Program-made: the position numbers and the translations under genes
Assembly (NCBI GenBank): GCA_016214695.1
Contig: JACRNY010000002.1
Coordinates: forward strand, 62,001-126,000
Source of the DNA: Nitrosomonadales bacterium
GTDB taxonomy: Bacteria; Pseudomonadota; Gammaproteobacteria; Burkholderiales; Gallionellaceae
Reading direction: 5' to 3'
DNA length: 64,000 nt
The notes under the pieces: model-generated
The model's database searches: none
The model's input: only the letters and a program-made list of their open reading frames with translations
Told to the model about the DNA's origin: nothing
Shown here: piece after piece, positions 1 to 8,459 of the stretch
Layout of the letters: the number at the start of each line of letters is the position of its first letter
Numbering within the stretch: position 1 is the first letter of the stretch

Positions 1-945
1 GGTGTACTTGAACCACGACACCTGCAGCATCACCGACACCGCCTCCACCACGAACACGCCGCCCATGATGAACAGCACCAGTTCCTGGCGGATGATCACC
101 GCCACCGCGCCCAGTGCCGCGCCCAAAGCCAGCGCGCCGACATCGCCCATGAATACTTCCGCGGGATAGGCGTTGAACCAGAGGAAAGCCAGACCGGAGC
201 CGGCGATGGCGGCGCAGAAGATCGCCAGTTCGCCAGCACCCGGGATATACGGCTCGCCCAGGTATTTGGAAAACTCGGCATGGCCGGCGACATAGGCGAA
301 GATCGCCAGCGCCGCCGCCACCATCACCGTCGGCATGATGGCGAGGCCGTCGAGACCGTCGGTCAGGTTCACCGCGTTGCTGCTGCCGACGATGACCAGA
401 TACACCAGCACGACGAAACCGACCGCCCCCAGCGGGAACACCACGTTCTTGAAGAACGGCACAATGAGCTCGGTCTGCGCCGGCAACGTGGCGTGCTGCA
501 CCAGATAGATGCCGACCGCCAGCGCGATCAGCGATTGCCAGAACATCTTGGCGCGTGCGGACAATCCGTCCGGATTGCGATGCACCACCTTGCGGTAATC
601 GTCCACCCAGCCGATGGCACCCACGCCCAGCGTGGTCAGCAGCACCACCCAGATGTAGGGGTTGTGCAGATCGCCCCACAACAGCGTGGTGATGGCGACC
701 GAAGCCAGAATCAGCGCGCCGCCCATGGTCGGCGTGCCCGCCTTGACCAGGTGAGTCTGCGGACCGTCGCTGCGCACCGACTGGCCGATCTTCATCGCGG
801 TCAGTTTGCGTATCATCCACGGTCCCAGCATGAAGGAGATGACCAATGCGGTCATCGCCGCCATCACCGCGCGCAGCGTGATGTAGTTGAAAACGCTGAA
901 TGTGCGCACGTCCTGCGCCAGCCATTGGCTCAATGCGAGCAGCAT
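1..945 (-). CDS. mraY: Phospho-N-acetylmuramoyl-pentapeptide transferase, 3' end cut by window start
   Basis: Transfers phospho-MurNAc-pentapeptide from UDP to undecaprenyl phosphate, giving lipid I at the inner membrane. Reading the minus strand from ATG at 945, an open frame runs 315 codons without a stop to base 1, so about 45 residues of a roughly 360-residue family are missing. The translation is strongly hydrophobic and contains the family signatures [13 protein letters not shown] and [11 protein letters not shown], which carry Asp residues of the active site. A strong ribosome binding site (GGAGG) precedes the ATG. The start overlaps the end of murF by 16 bp, so the genes are translationally linked. 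Confidence 0.95.
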   Translation of the reverse strand, partial: MLLALSQWLAQDVRTFSVFNYITLRAVMAAMTALVISFMLGPWMIRKLTAMKIGQSVRSDGPQTHLVKAGTPTMGGALILASVAITTLLWGDLHNPYIWVVLLTTLGVGAIGWVDDYRKVVHRNPDGLSARAKMFWQSLIALAVGIYLVQHATLPAQTELIVPFFKNVVFPLGAVGFVVLVYLVIVGSSNAVNLTDGLDGLAIMPTVMVAAALAIFAYVAGHAEFSKYLGEPYIPGAGELAIFCAAIAGSGLAFLWFNAYPAEVFMGDVGALALGAALGAVAVIIRQELVLFIMGGVFVVEAVSVMLQVSWFKYT

Positions 946-2375
946 GTTTCCTCCTTGTATAGCGCGCAGAATTGCACGACCCTCTCCATCTTCATGAAGC
1001 GCGAACCTTTCACCAGCACGGTGGTTTGCGCGTCCATCTCTTTATCCAGCACCGCGCAGAGTTCTTCGATGCTGTCGAAATGTTTTGCAGCGGCACCGAA
1101 CTCCTGCACTGCGCCTTTGCTCAGCGCGCCCAGCGCGAACACCTGTTCGATCCCCAGTTCGCGCGCTGCGATGCCGATCTCGCGATGGAATTGCGCCGCG
1201 TCATCGCCCAGTTCGCCCATGTCGCCGAGCACGAAGATCCGTTTCCCCTTCGTTTGCGCCAGCACTTCCAGTGCCGCGTGCATGGAGGCGGGGTTGGCGT
1301 TGTAGGTGTCGTCGATCAGCAGCGCGCCGTGCAGCGCCTTTTTTCGCTGCAGGCGTCCGGCCACTCCGCCGAACGCTTCCAGTCCGTTGATGATGGCCTC
1401 GGGCGACACCTGCAGTGTCAGCGCTGCCGTAGCGGCTGCCAGAGCGTTGCGGGCGTTATGCTCGCCCGGTACCTGCAGCGTCACCTTCAGTCCGCAGAAG
1501 GGGGAATGGATCAGCAACGTACCGCCATAGCCCTGCGCCACCCACTCGCCCTTTACCGCGGCCTCGCGCTCCAGCGCAAAATCGAGCACGCGATGCTGGC
1601 CAGCCAGCTCCCGCCACAGTGCCGCATGCGCATCGTCGGCATTGATGACCGCGGTGCCGTCGCTTTTCAATCCGGCGAAGATCTCGCCCTTGGCACGTGC
1701 CACACCTTCCACCGAACCGAGCCCCTGCAGATGAGCCCCGGTCGCGTTGTTGACCAGCGCCACATCTGGCCTTGCGAGACGGGTGAGATAGTCGATCTCG
1801 CCGGGATGGTTCATGCCCATCTCGATCACCGCATAGCGATGGGTCGCATTCATGCGCAGCAGGGTGAGCGGCATGCCGATGTCGTTGTTGAAGTTGCCCT
1901 TTGTTGCCAATACAAATCCGTCGGCATCTTCGGAGTGTTCCCTCTCCCCAACCCCCTCCCGGGGGGAGGGGGAGCCATCGCGAAGATCGTCTTTGATTTT
2001 CTGGCGCAATATCGCCGCCAGCATCTCCTTCACCGTGGTCTTGCCATTGCTTCCGGTGATGGCAACCAGCGGGATGTCGAAGCGGGTGCGCCAGTAAGCC
2101 GCCAGATTGCCCAGTGCCACACGGGTATCCGCTACGCGCAGCAGTGGACATCCTGCGGCCTCGACCTTGCTGTCGGCATTCACCACAGCGGCGACCGCGC
2201 CGGCCTGCACCGCCTGAGCAACGAATTTCGCGCCGTCGAAGTTCTCGCCCCTGAGCGCGACGAACAGGTCGCCCGCGGCGATCGTGCGCGTATCGGTGGA
2301 AACGGCAGAGAAGCGCACATCCGCGCCGTCGTGCCGTGCATCCAGAGCCTGTGCGGCTTGCGAGAGCAGCATCAT
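930..2375 (-). CDS. murF: UDP-N-acetylmuramoyl-tripeptide--D-alanyl-D-alanine ligase
   Basis: Adds D-Ala-D-Ala to UDP-MurNAc-tripeptide, the last cytoplasmic step of the peptidoglycan precursor. The product is 481 aa with the Mur ligase ATP loop GSNGKTT (about residues 108-114), the central-domain motif [11 protein letters not shown] and a late DDTYNANP. The ATG at 2375 overlaps the murE stop (ATGA). Oddity: about 25 residues (roughly 126-152, containing [12 protein letters not shown]) are inserted between the helix after the P-loop and the ATKGNFNND strand. They are encoded by a dispersed GC-rich palindromic repeat that stays in frame. The rest of the protein looks intact, so it is probably functional. 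Confidence 0.95.
   Translation of the reverse strand: MMLLSQAAQALDARHDGADVRFSAVSTDTRTIAAGDLFVALRGENFDGAKFVAQAVQAGAVAAVVNADSKVEAAGCPLLRVADTRVALGNLAAYWRTRFDIPLVAITGSNGKTTVKEMLAAILRQKIKDDLRDGSPSPREGVGEREHSEDADGFVLATKGNFNNDIGMPLTLLRMNATHRYAVIEMGMNHPGEIDYLTRLARPDVALVNNATGAHLQGLGSVEGVARAKGEIFAGLKSDGTAVINADDAHAALWRELAGQHRVLDFALEREAAVKGEWVAQGYGGTLLIHSPFCGLKVTLQVPGEHNARNALAAATAALTLQVSPEAIINGLEAFGGVAGRLQRKKALHGALLIDDTYNANPASMHAALEVLAQTKGKRIFVLGDMGELGDDAAQFHREIGIAARELGIEQVFALGALSKGAVQEFGAAAKHFDSIEELCAVLDKEMDAQTTVLVKGSRFMKMERVVQFCALYKEETCCSH
1939..1975. repeat. Dispersed CCCTCTCCC/GGGGAGGG palindrome inside murF
   Basis: Palindromic block of the type CCTCTCCCC...CTCCCGGGGGGAG. Related blocks occur between genes at 5919-5953, 14802-14840, 31730-31766 and 38964-39005. 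This is the only copy inside a coding sequence, and it is read through in frame by murF. Confidence 0.8.
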
Positions 2376-3895
2376 GACCAGCGCTCCTCGGATTTCCACA
2401 CGCTCAGCGCGCGGTGCGCGATCTCGGCATCGGAGAACGGATGCCGCACTCCCTTGATCTCCTGATAATCCTCGTGCCCCTTGCCGGCCAGCAATATGGT
2501 GTCGTTCGCTCGTGCCTTGGCGATCGCCTGCACGATGGCCCTGGCGCGGTCCTCGATTACCTGATACTCGCCTTGCGTGCCCAGGATGATCGCATCGATG
2601 ATGGCCTTCGGTTCTTCGCTGCGCGGATTGTCGCTGGTGATGATGCGCACATCGGCGAACCTGGAGGCGACCGTGCCCATCATGGGTCGCTTGCCTCGGT
2701 CGCGGTCGCCGCCGCAGCCGAACACACAGATGACCTTGCCGCCGGACGGCTCGGTCACCTCGCGCAGTGTCATCAGTACCTTTTCCAGCGCATCCGGGGT
2801 GTGCGCGTAATCGACCACCACCGACGGCACATCCTTGCCGCCCAGCGTCTGCATGCGTCCCGCCACCGCTTTCTGCAGCCCCAGTTCGAGTACTGCATCG
2901 TCGATGTCCACCTCGCTGACCAGCAGCACCGCCAGTGCGCCAAGCAGGTTGGACGCGTTGAAGCGGCCGATGAGTTTGCTCTGCAGCGCGGCCGCTCCCC
3001 AGCTGGTGTGCAATTGCAGCATCAAGCCCTGCGCATCCATCTGCGCCAGCGCGCCATGCACCATGCGGATTCCGAGCTGTTCAGCCAGTTTCAGCGACTC
3101 CTCGTTCATTCCGTAGCCGACAACCTCGACCGCCGAGTCCTGCAACTGCACGGCCAGCTCGGCACCAAAGGCATCGTCGAGGTTCAGCACCGCGTGCTTG
3201 AGGTTCTCCCAGTCGAACAGGCGGCGCTTGGCGGCAGCGTAGCTCTGCATGTCACCGTGATAATCGAGATGGTCGCGCGTGAGATTGGTGAGCAGTGCAA
3301 CATCGTAGTACACCGCATTGACACGTCCCTGCGTCAGTGCGTGCGAAGACACTTCCATCACCGCCGCCTGGGCTCCCTGCTGCACATATTCAGCCAGCAG
3401 CCCGTGCACCAGCAAAGCGTCCGGCGTGGTGTTTGCTGTTGCCTGCAGCGCATTCGGGAAGCCGTTGCCCAGCGTGCCGAGCAAGGCACTCTTGCGGCCC
3501 AGCGCGCAGAATGTCTTTGCCAGCCAGTGGCTGATTGAAGTCTTACCGTTGGTGCCGGTCACTCCGACCATCCACAGCTTCTGCGACGGCTGACCGTAGA
3601 CATGGTTGGCGATGATTCCGGCCTTGTGTCGCAGGTCGTGCACGGCCAGATGCGGCACCACCCATTCGCTGTTCCACTTGAAATCGTGCAGTTCCCAGAT
3701 CACCGCATTCGCGCCGCGTGCTATCGCCTGAGCAATGAACTGGCGTCCATCTGCCTGTGCACCCGGGTAGGCAACGAAGGTATCGCCCGGATTGACCGCT
3801 CGACTGTCGGATACCAGTCGCGTGATGCTCACGCCCAACTCACCCAGCTCTTCGAGGCGGAAGCCTGTCCCGAGCGCAGTCGAAGGAGTACTCAT
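2372..3895 (-). CDS. murE: UDP-N-acetylmuramoyl-L-alanyl-D-glutamate--2,6-diaminopimelate ligase
   Basis: Adds meso-diaminopimelate to UDP-MurNAc-L-Ala-D-Glu in the cytoplasm. The 507-aa product has the ATP loop GTNGKTS and the DNPR motif (in TSDNPRSEEP), the known signature for meso-DAP rather than lysine. This implies a DAP-type peptidoglycan. The ATG at 3895 overlaps the ftsI stop (ATGA), and the gene ends overlapping murF. Oddity: the first dozen codons (STPSTALGTGF) are encoded by a short sequence (CTTCGACTGCGCTCGGGAC) that I recognise as a dispersed bacterial repeat, so the N-terminus appears to have been replaced or extended by repeat DNA. Confidence 0.95.
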   Translation of the reverse strand: MSTPSTALGTGFRLEELGELGVSITRLVSDSRAVNPGDTFVAYPGAQADGRQFIAQAIARGANAVIWELHDFKWNSEWVVPHLAVHDLRHKAGIIANHVYGQPSQKLWMVGVTGTNGKTSISHWLAKTFCALGRKSALLGTLGNGFPNALQATANTTPDALLVHGLLAEYVQQGAQAAVMEVSSHALTQGRVNAVYYDVALLTNLTRDHLDYHGDMQSYAAAKRRLFDWENLKHAVLNLDDAFGAELAVQLQDSAVEVVGYGMNEESLKLAEQLGIRMVHGALAQMDAQGLMLQLHTSWGAAALQSKLIGRFNASNLLGALAVLLVSEVDIDDAVLELGLQKAVAGRMQTLGGKDVPSVVVDYAHTPDALEKVLMTLREVTEPSGGKVICVFGCGGDRDRGKRPMMGTVASRFADVRIITSDNPRSEEPKAIIDAIILGTQGEYQVIEDRARAIVQAIAKARANDTILLAGKGHEDYQEIKGVRHPFSDAEIAHRALSVWKSEERWS

Positions 3896-5625
3896 ACTTC
3901 CTCCCCGATCACTTCGCCCGGCGCGAGGATCACATTGTCCAGCGGCGCATCGTTAGGTACGTTGAGGATGCGTAATGACGAACCCATCACATTGCTGAAC
4001 ACCGGCGCCGCCACCAGACCGCCGTAATATTCTCGCCCGCCCGGTTCGTTGATCATCACTGCCACGATCAGGCGTGGATCCGATGCGGGCGCCATGCCGA
4101 CGAAGGAGGCGACATAGCGATCGACATATTTGCCGTTCTCCAGCTTGTGCGCAGTGCCGGTCTTGCCCGCCACGCGGTAGCCGGTGATCTGCGCCAGCGG
4201 CGCGGTGCCGCCCGGGCGCACCACTGTTTCCATCATGTCGCGCACGGCCTGTGCGGTGGCGTCCGAAAAGACCTTGACCCCGACTGACGGCGTTTCTTGC
4301 CTGAGCATGGTGACGGGCAGCAATTCGCCATTGTTGGCAAAAACGGTATAGGCGCGAGCCAGTTGCAGCAGGTTCACCGAGATGCCATTGCCATAGGACA
4401 TGGTCGCCTGCTCGATGGGGCGCCAGGTCCTGTAGTCGCGCAATTTGCCCGCCGCCTCGCCCGGGAATTCGCTCCCGGTCAGCGAGCCGAAGCCGCTCTC
4501 GTTGAGGCTGCGCCAGAAGGTCTCCGGCGACAGACCGAGTGCGATCCTGGCCGTACCGACATTGCTCGATCGCTGGATCACCTGTCCGACGGTGAGCGAA
4601 CGCTCGGGATGGGTGTCATGGATGGTGCGGCCGTTGATGGTGAGCTCGCCGCCCGCGGTATTGATGACCGTTCCCGGGTTGACCTTGCCCGCTTCCAGCG
4701 CCGCCGCCACGGTGAAAGGTTTCATGGTCGAACCCGGCTCGAACAGGTCGGTCACCGTGCGGTTGCGTAGCACTCCTACCGAAGGCTTGGCGCGGTTGTT
4801 GGGGTTGAATGACGGCCAGTTCGCCAATGCCAGCACCTCGCCGGTCTTGGCATCCAGCACGACGATGGAACCGGTCTTGGCGCGATGGCGTTCCACCGCC
4901 AGCCTGATCTCGCGGAACGCGAGCGACTGGATCTTGCTGTCGATGCTGAGCGCCACGTCACCGCCCGCCTTGGGAGCACGCAGACTGGCGACGTCTTCCA
5001 CGATGAACCCGCGCCTGTCCTTGATCACCTGCTGGCTGCCGGCCTTGCCGCCGAGCTGCGCCTGCAGGGCCAGCTCTATGCCTTCCTGTCCGTTGTCGTC
5101 GACATCGGTGAAACCGATCAGGTGCGAGGTGACCTCGCCGCCCGGATAGTAGCGGCGGTATTCGCGCTGCAGCGATACGCCGGGGATACCCAATTTGACC
5201 ACCCTGGCCGCCTGTTCCGGCGGCAACTGGCGCTTGAGGTAGACGAACTCGCGCGACTTGTCGCCAAGTTTGCTCTTCACTTCTTCCGGTGTAAGCCCGA
5301 CTACGCTCGCAAGCTGGATGATCTGCCGGGTCGTGACTTCCACATCCGGCGGGCTCGCCCACACTGATTCCACCGGCGTGCTCACTGCCAGTGGTTCGCC
5401 GTTGCGGTCGGTGATCTTGCCGCGATGCGCGTGGATATCGACGATTCGGCCGTAGCGTGCATCGCCTTTCTGCTGCAGGAAGTCGTTGTGGATCCCCTGC
5501 AGATAGACTGCGCGTACCAGCAACGTCGCCAGGCCCGTCAGCAGCAGCACGAACAGCAGGCGCGAACGCCAGGCCGGCAATGCGATCTGTCCGGTGGTCT
5601 GGATGGGGGCGGTGGCGTAATTCAT
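3892..5625 (-). CDS. ftsI: Division-specific peptidoglycan transpeptidase (PBP3)
   Basis: Class B penicillin-binding protein that cross-links septal peptidoglycan. The 577-aa product has an N-terminal membrane anchor (about residues 20-42), a pedestal domain and a transpeptidase domain. The catalytic motifs are SxxK (GSTMK, Ser299), SxN (SSN, 353-355) and KTG (AGKTGTAHK). Start ATG at 5625 overlaps the ftsL stop by 4 bp. Length and motifs fit FtsI of Proteobacteria. Confidence 0.97.
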   Translation of the reverse strand: MNYATAPIQTTGQIALPAWRSRLLFVLLLTGLATLLVRAVYLQGIHNDFLQQKGDARYGRIVDIHAHRGKITDRNGEPLAVSTPVESVWASPPDVEVTTRQIIQLASVVGLTPEEVKSKLGDKSREFVYLKRQLPPEQAARVVKLGIPGVSLQREYRRYYPGGEVTSHLIGFTDVDDNGQEGIELALQAQLGGKAGSQQVIKDRRGFIVEDVASLRAPKAGGDVALSIDSKIQSLAFREIRLAVERHRAKTGSIVVLDAKTGEVLALANWPSFNPNNRAKPSVGVLRNRTVTDLFEPGSTMKPFTVAAALEAGKVNPGTVINTAGGELTINGRTIHDTHPERSLTVGQVIQRSSNVGTARIALGLSPETFWRSLNESGFGSLTGSEFPGEAAGKLRDYRTWRPIEQATMSYGNGISVNLLQLARAYTVFANNGELLPVTMLRQETPSVGVKVFSDATAQAVRDMMETVVRPGGTAPLAQITGYRVAGKTGTAHKLENGKYVDRYVASFVGMAPASDPRLIVAVMINEPGGREYYGGLVAAPVFSNVMGSSLRILNVPNDAPLDNVILAPGEVIGEEV

Positions 5626-5906
5626 GGCTGTGTCACCATCCCGCTATCGAGGCGGATGTAGCGCATCTTTCTGGATTGCGGCATCTGCATCTGCAGCTGG
5701 AGGCCGGCGAGCTTCTCCACCCGCGCGGGCATCGCCAGCGTGCCTTGTTCCAGTTGCAACTGCCCCCACTCCACATCCATCTGCTGCGCCCTGTCTTTTT
5801 CTTTCTGCAATTCCACATACAACTTGCGCGCCTCGTGTTGGGAGGTGACTACCCCCAACGCGCAAGCGATGACCAGGATGAGTAGCAGGACATTGAGCCT
5901 AGCCAC
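5622..5906 (-). CDS. ftsL: Cell division protein FtsL
   Basis: Small bitopic divisome protein of 94 aa: a short cytoplasmic start, one membrane helix (LNVLLLILVIACALGVVTS) and a periplasmic leucine-zipper-like segment that pairs with FtsB. Assignment rests on size, topology and position between rsmH and ftsI, since sequence conservation in this family is low. Overlaps ftsI by 4 bp. Confidence 0.9.
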   Translation of the reverse strand: MARLNVLLLILVIACALGVVTSQHEARKLYVELQKEKDRAQQMDVEWGQLQLEQGTLAMPARVEKLAGLQLQMQMPQSRKMRYIRLDSGMVTQP

Positions 5907-5918
5907 CTGCAGCCCCCA

Positions 5919-5953
5919 CCAGAACCCTCCCCCGGAGGGAGAGGGGCCAACCG
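5919..5953. repeat. Dispersed GC-rich palindrome between rsmH and ftsL
   Basis: Contains ACCCTCCCCCGGAGGGAGAG followed by GGGGCCAAC. Nearly the same block sits between proC and yggS (38964-39005), sharing the central CCCTCCCCC/GGGAGAGGGG and the flanking GGGGCCAA. It separates two otherwise tightly packed genes. Confidence 0.75.
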
Positions 5954-5972
5954 TTACGCTTCGCGTGTCTCA

Positions 5973-6899
5973 TCACAGCCGCTCCGCCACTCGCAACACC
6001 GCGCTGCGCGCGCGCGGATTCGCAGACACTTCCTCATCCGCTGCATAGACCGGCTTGCCCACCAGGCGCATCTTGCCCTGCGGCACATCCGCAGCGCGGA
6101 TCGGCACGTTCTTCGGCAGCTTGTCCCCCTGCGCCATGTCACGCATGAAATGCTTGACCATGCGATCTTCCAGCGAATGGAAACTGATCACCGCCATGCG
6201 TCCACCCTCCTTCAGGTGATCCACGCATTGCGGCAATACGCCCTCGAGTTCTTCGAGTTCGCGGTTGATATGAATCCGTATAGCCTGAAAGGTGCGAGTC
6301 GCCGGATTTTTGCCGGGTTCGCGCGTGCGTACACTCTGCGCGACGATGTCGCTGAGCTGCTTCGTGGTGAGGATCTCCCGTTCCTGGCGCGCAGCAACAA
6401 TCGCCCTTGCAATCTGCCTAGCAAACCGTTCTTCGCCGTAATCACGTATCACCTCCGTCAGTTCGCCCTCGTCCGCCGTCGCCAGCCATTCCGCCGCCGT
6501 CTGCCCCCTGCTCGTGTCCATGCGCATGTCCAGCGGCGCATCGAAACGGAAACTGAAACCGCGCTGCTCGTCGTCCAGTTGCGGTGACGACACCCCCAGA
6601 TCCAGTAACACCCCGTCAACCTTGTCGATACCGAGTTCGCGCAGCACTTCGGCCAGTTGCTCGAAACCCCGGTGCACCAGCGTGAACCGTGCATCACCTA
6701 TCTTCTTGCCCGCCGCGATCGCCGTCGGGTCCTTGTCCAGCGCGACCAACCTGCCGCGCTCGCCCAGCTTTTGCAGGATCAGGCGACTGTGCCCGCCGCG
6801 ACCGAACGTGCCATCCACATAGATGCCGTCCGGCTTCACCTGCAATGCTTCGACCGCTTCGTTCAACAGGACGGTTGCGTGAACCAGTCCTTCGCTCAC
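5973..6899 (-). CDS. rsmH: 16S rRNA (cytosine1402-N4)-methyltransferase
   Basis: SAM-dependent enzyme that makes N4-methyl-C1402 in the ribosomal P site. The 308-aa product starts [19 protein letters not shown] and has the SAM-binding [10 protein letters not shown] and the late [15 protein letters not shown] typical of RsmH/MraW. The start is GTG at 6899, overlapping the mraZ stop (GTGA). The open frame continues upstream, but no family similarity supports a longer protein. Confidence 0.95.
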   Translation of the reverse strand: MSEGLVHATVLLNEAVEALQVKPDGIYVDGTFGRGGHSRLILQKLGERGRLVALDKDPTAIAAGKKIGDARFTLVHRGFEQLAEVLRELGIDKVDGVLLDLGVSSPQLDDEQRGFSFRFDAPLDMRMDTSRGQTAAEWLATADEGELTEVIRDYGEERFARQIARAIVAARQEREILTTKQLSDIVAQSVRTREPGKNPATRTFQAIRIHINRELEELEGVLPQCVDHLKEGGRMAVISFHSLEDRMVKHFMRDMAQGDKLPKNVPIRAADVPQGKMRLVGKPVYAADEEVSANPRARSAVLRVAERL

Positions 6900-7342
6900 A
6901 ACGTGAAGCCTTCCAGCTCCGGCGGCAGATTGTCTGCGGCGAAGCCCGTCATCTTCTCGTTCTGCGTCTGCCAGCGCGCCTCGTCCCATAGTTCGAACTT
7001 GTTGCCCTGCCCCACCAGCATCACGCGCTTGTCCAGCACCGCGTAAGTACGCAGCGTGGGTGACACCAGCACGCGGCCTGCGGCATCCATCTGCGCATCT
7101 TCGGCATGACCTACGAGGAAACGTTGCAATGCGCGAATGCGCGGATCGAACGCGGAGAGTTTCATCAGCTTGTCGCGAATGGGTTGCCACTCGGGCTGCG
7201 GATAGACCAGCAGGCAACCGTCGGCATCGGCGGTCAGCACCAGCTGGCCAGCGCAATGCGCAAGCAGCATGTCGCGATACCGCGCCGGTATCGCGAGTCT
7301 GCCCTTGCTATCCAGATTGAGTTGAGTCGCTCCCTGAAACAT
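6896..7342 (-). CDS. mraZ: Transcriptional regulator MraZ
   Basis: AbrB-like DNA-binding protein that opens the dcw cluster and represses it in other bacteria. The 148-aa product begins [22 protein letters not shown] and contains a second related half ([19 protein letters not shown]), the two SpoVT/AbrB-like repeats with their DxxGR signature. Start ATG at 7342 follows the direct repeats and promoter described separately. Confidence 0.96.
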   Translation of the reverse strand: MFQGATQLNLDSKGRLAIPARYRDMLLAHCAGQLVLTADADGCLLVYPQPEWQPIRDKLMKLSAFDPRIRALQRFLVGHAEDAQMDAAGRVLVSPTLRTYAVLDKRVMLVGQGNKFELWDEARWQTQNEKMTGFAADNLPPELEGFTL

Positions 7343-7346
7343 CCCC

Positions 7347-7376
7347 GTTTCCCACCTTTACCCACTTTTTACCACT
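7347..7376 (-). promoter_or_regulatory. MraZ boxes (three direct repeats)
   Basis: On the minus strand, three 10-bp units follow one another with exact 10-bp spacing: AGTGGTAAAA, AGTGGGTAAA and GGTGGGAAAC. They lie between the promoter and the mraZ start. Known MraZ operators are TGGGN repeats with 10-bp spacing, so this is very probably the autoregulatory site. Confidence 0.85.
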
Positions 7377-7383
7377 TACAGCC

Positions 7384-7412
7384 ACTATATTGAAAATTAA
7401 CAAGCCGGTCAA
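7384..7412 (-). promoter_or_regulatory. Sigma-70 promoter of the mra/dcw cluster
   Basis: Minus-strand TTGACC (7407-7412), 17-bp spacer, TATAGT (7384-7389). This is one of the best sigma-70 matches in the window, and it sits just upstream of the MraZ boxes and mraZ. From here to the 3' end of rnpB (about 7413-7605) I see no gene. Confidence 0.85.
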
Positions 7413-7605
7413 GCATGAAAACGGGATTTTTCTTTACGGGACAATGAGTTAGCGCATGTCGTTAATGCCAAATAAATATGCTTAAAAAGCAATGGATTGG
7501 AAAGGTAAGCTAAAGTTGTTTGTAATGGAAAGGCATGGCGGCCTGAAATTACCTGCCGCCCGGGACGCGGGACTGGAATTTAATTGACGCTGAGATTGCG
7601 AAATA

Positions 7606-7957
7606 AGGTGAAGCCAGCCGATAAGCCGGGTTCTGTCGTGGACAGTCATTCCTCTAGGCGTTTCGTTACCTGACGCTCAAGCGACCTACCCGCTGGCGAC
7701 GCGAGCCACGTCATTGCCAGCCTATTTGGTCTTGCTCCGGATGGGGTTTACCCTGCCGCTGATGTTGCCACCAGCGCGGTGAGCTCTTACCTCGCCATTT
7801 CAACCTTACCGTTTCCTTGCGGAACTTGGGCGGTGTATTTTCTGTGGCACTTTCCATCGCCTCACGGCGTCCGGCCGTTAACCGGCATCCTGCTCTATGG
7901 AGCCCGGACTTTCCTCTACGCAGCACGAGGTGCGTAGCGACTGTCTAGCCAGCTTCG
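7606..7957 (-). ncRNA. rnpB: RNase P RNA, class A
   Basis: Catalytic RNA that matures the 5' ends of tRNAs. Read on the minus strand it contains the universally conserved blocks GAGGAAAGTCCGGGCTCCAT, a GGTAAGAGCTCACCG region, GGAGCAAGACCAAATAGG and the 3' block GAATGACTGTCCACGACAGA. The 5' GAAGCTGGC pairs with 3' GCCAGC-type sequence to form helix P1. Ends are placed by comparison with the well-known E. coli RNA, so they are accurate to a few bases. Length of about 350 nt fits. Confidence 0.97.
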
Positions 7958-8000
7958 GAAGGGAGTTTAGCACGTGAGACCACGAACGTCCGGGAACCCG

Positions 8001-8050
8001 GACTTTAGTTCCGACATAACGCGCTTCGCGCATTAGTCTCCACTGCAACT
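8001..8050. repeat. Dispersed TTTAGTTCCGACAT...AGTCTNCACTG element
   Basis: TTTAGTTCCGACAT, a small GC-rich hairpin (GCGCTTCGCGC), then ATTAGTCTCCACTG. A second copy at 13067-13115 has the same ends with a different hairpin centre. Both lie next to highly expressed RNA or ribosomal genes. Confidence 0.6.
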
Positions 8051-8055
8051 GACGT

Positions 8056-8180
8056 TGTCCTCTGCACAGCATGAGTGCGCAGCGACTGTCTGATGAAACC
8101 CCCAGCCATTCGACTAAGCCCGCAAGCGGGCAAGTCGCTGGTTATAGCCAGCTTCGAAACGGAGCTTAGCACGCGAGGCG
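8056..8180 (-). pseudogene. Partial duplicate of the rnpB 5' end, split by an insertion
   Basis: Bases 8056-8091 match the first helix region of rnpB plus strand 7905-7948 (shared TCCTCT, GCAGC and GCGACTGTCT). Bases 8145-8180 match the rnpB 5' end and upstream DNA (AGCCAGCTTCG and TTAGCACG are common to both). Between them lies a 53-bp block with a GCCCGCAAGCGGGC hairpin. It lacks the catalytic core, so it cannot be a second RNase P RNA. Confidence 0.65.
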
Positions 8181-8188
8181 GGACGAAT

Positions 8189-8413
8189 TTACCTGGCTTT
8201 GTCTTGCAGTGCCTGGCCGGCCTTCTCCAGCGCCTTGCCGCTCTCTTCCACCGTCTCGCTACCCAGGCGCTTGGCCTTGTCGATCAGCGATTCCTGTTTG
8301 GCGAAAGGATTGGAGAGCAGGGGTTTCTCGCGGCCGATATTGACGCCAAGCGCCATGCCGATGAGCAAACCAACGATCAGGCTGATAAGGATGGTTTTGA
8401 TCTGTTTTGTCAT
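8189..8413 (-). CDS. Small single-pass membrane protein, unknown function
   Basis: 74 aa: one N-terminal membrane helix with glycine zipper character (TILISLIVGLLIGMALGVNIG), then a charged tail predicted to be helical (KAKRLGSETVEESGKALEKAGQAL). GGAG lies 7 bases before the ATG at 8413. Not recognised as a named family. It sits alone between rnpB and ppx. The amphipathic tail suggests peripheral membrane or coiled-coil interaction. Confidence 0.7.
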   Translation of the reverse strand: MTKQIKTILISLIVGLLIGMALGVNIGREKPLLSNPFAKQESLIDKAKRLGSETVEESGKALEKAGQALQDKAR

Positions 8414-8459
8414 GGGGAACTCCGGTTGGTTGCGGACTATCTTTGCCGCGGATTCTGCC

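Noticed and set aside
972-2465. Long plus-strand open frame of 497 codons opposite murF
   Set aside because: It is the shadow of murF and murE in GC-rich DNA: low-complexity His/Gln/Arg-rich translation, no ribosome binding site and no family similarity.
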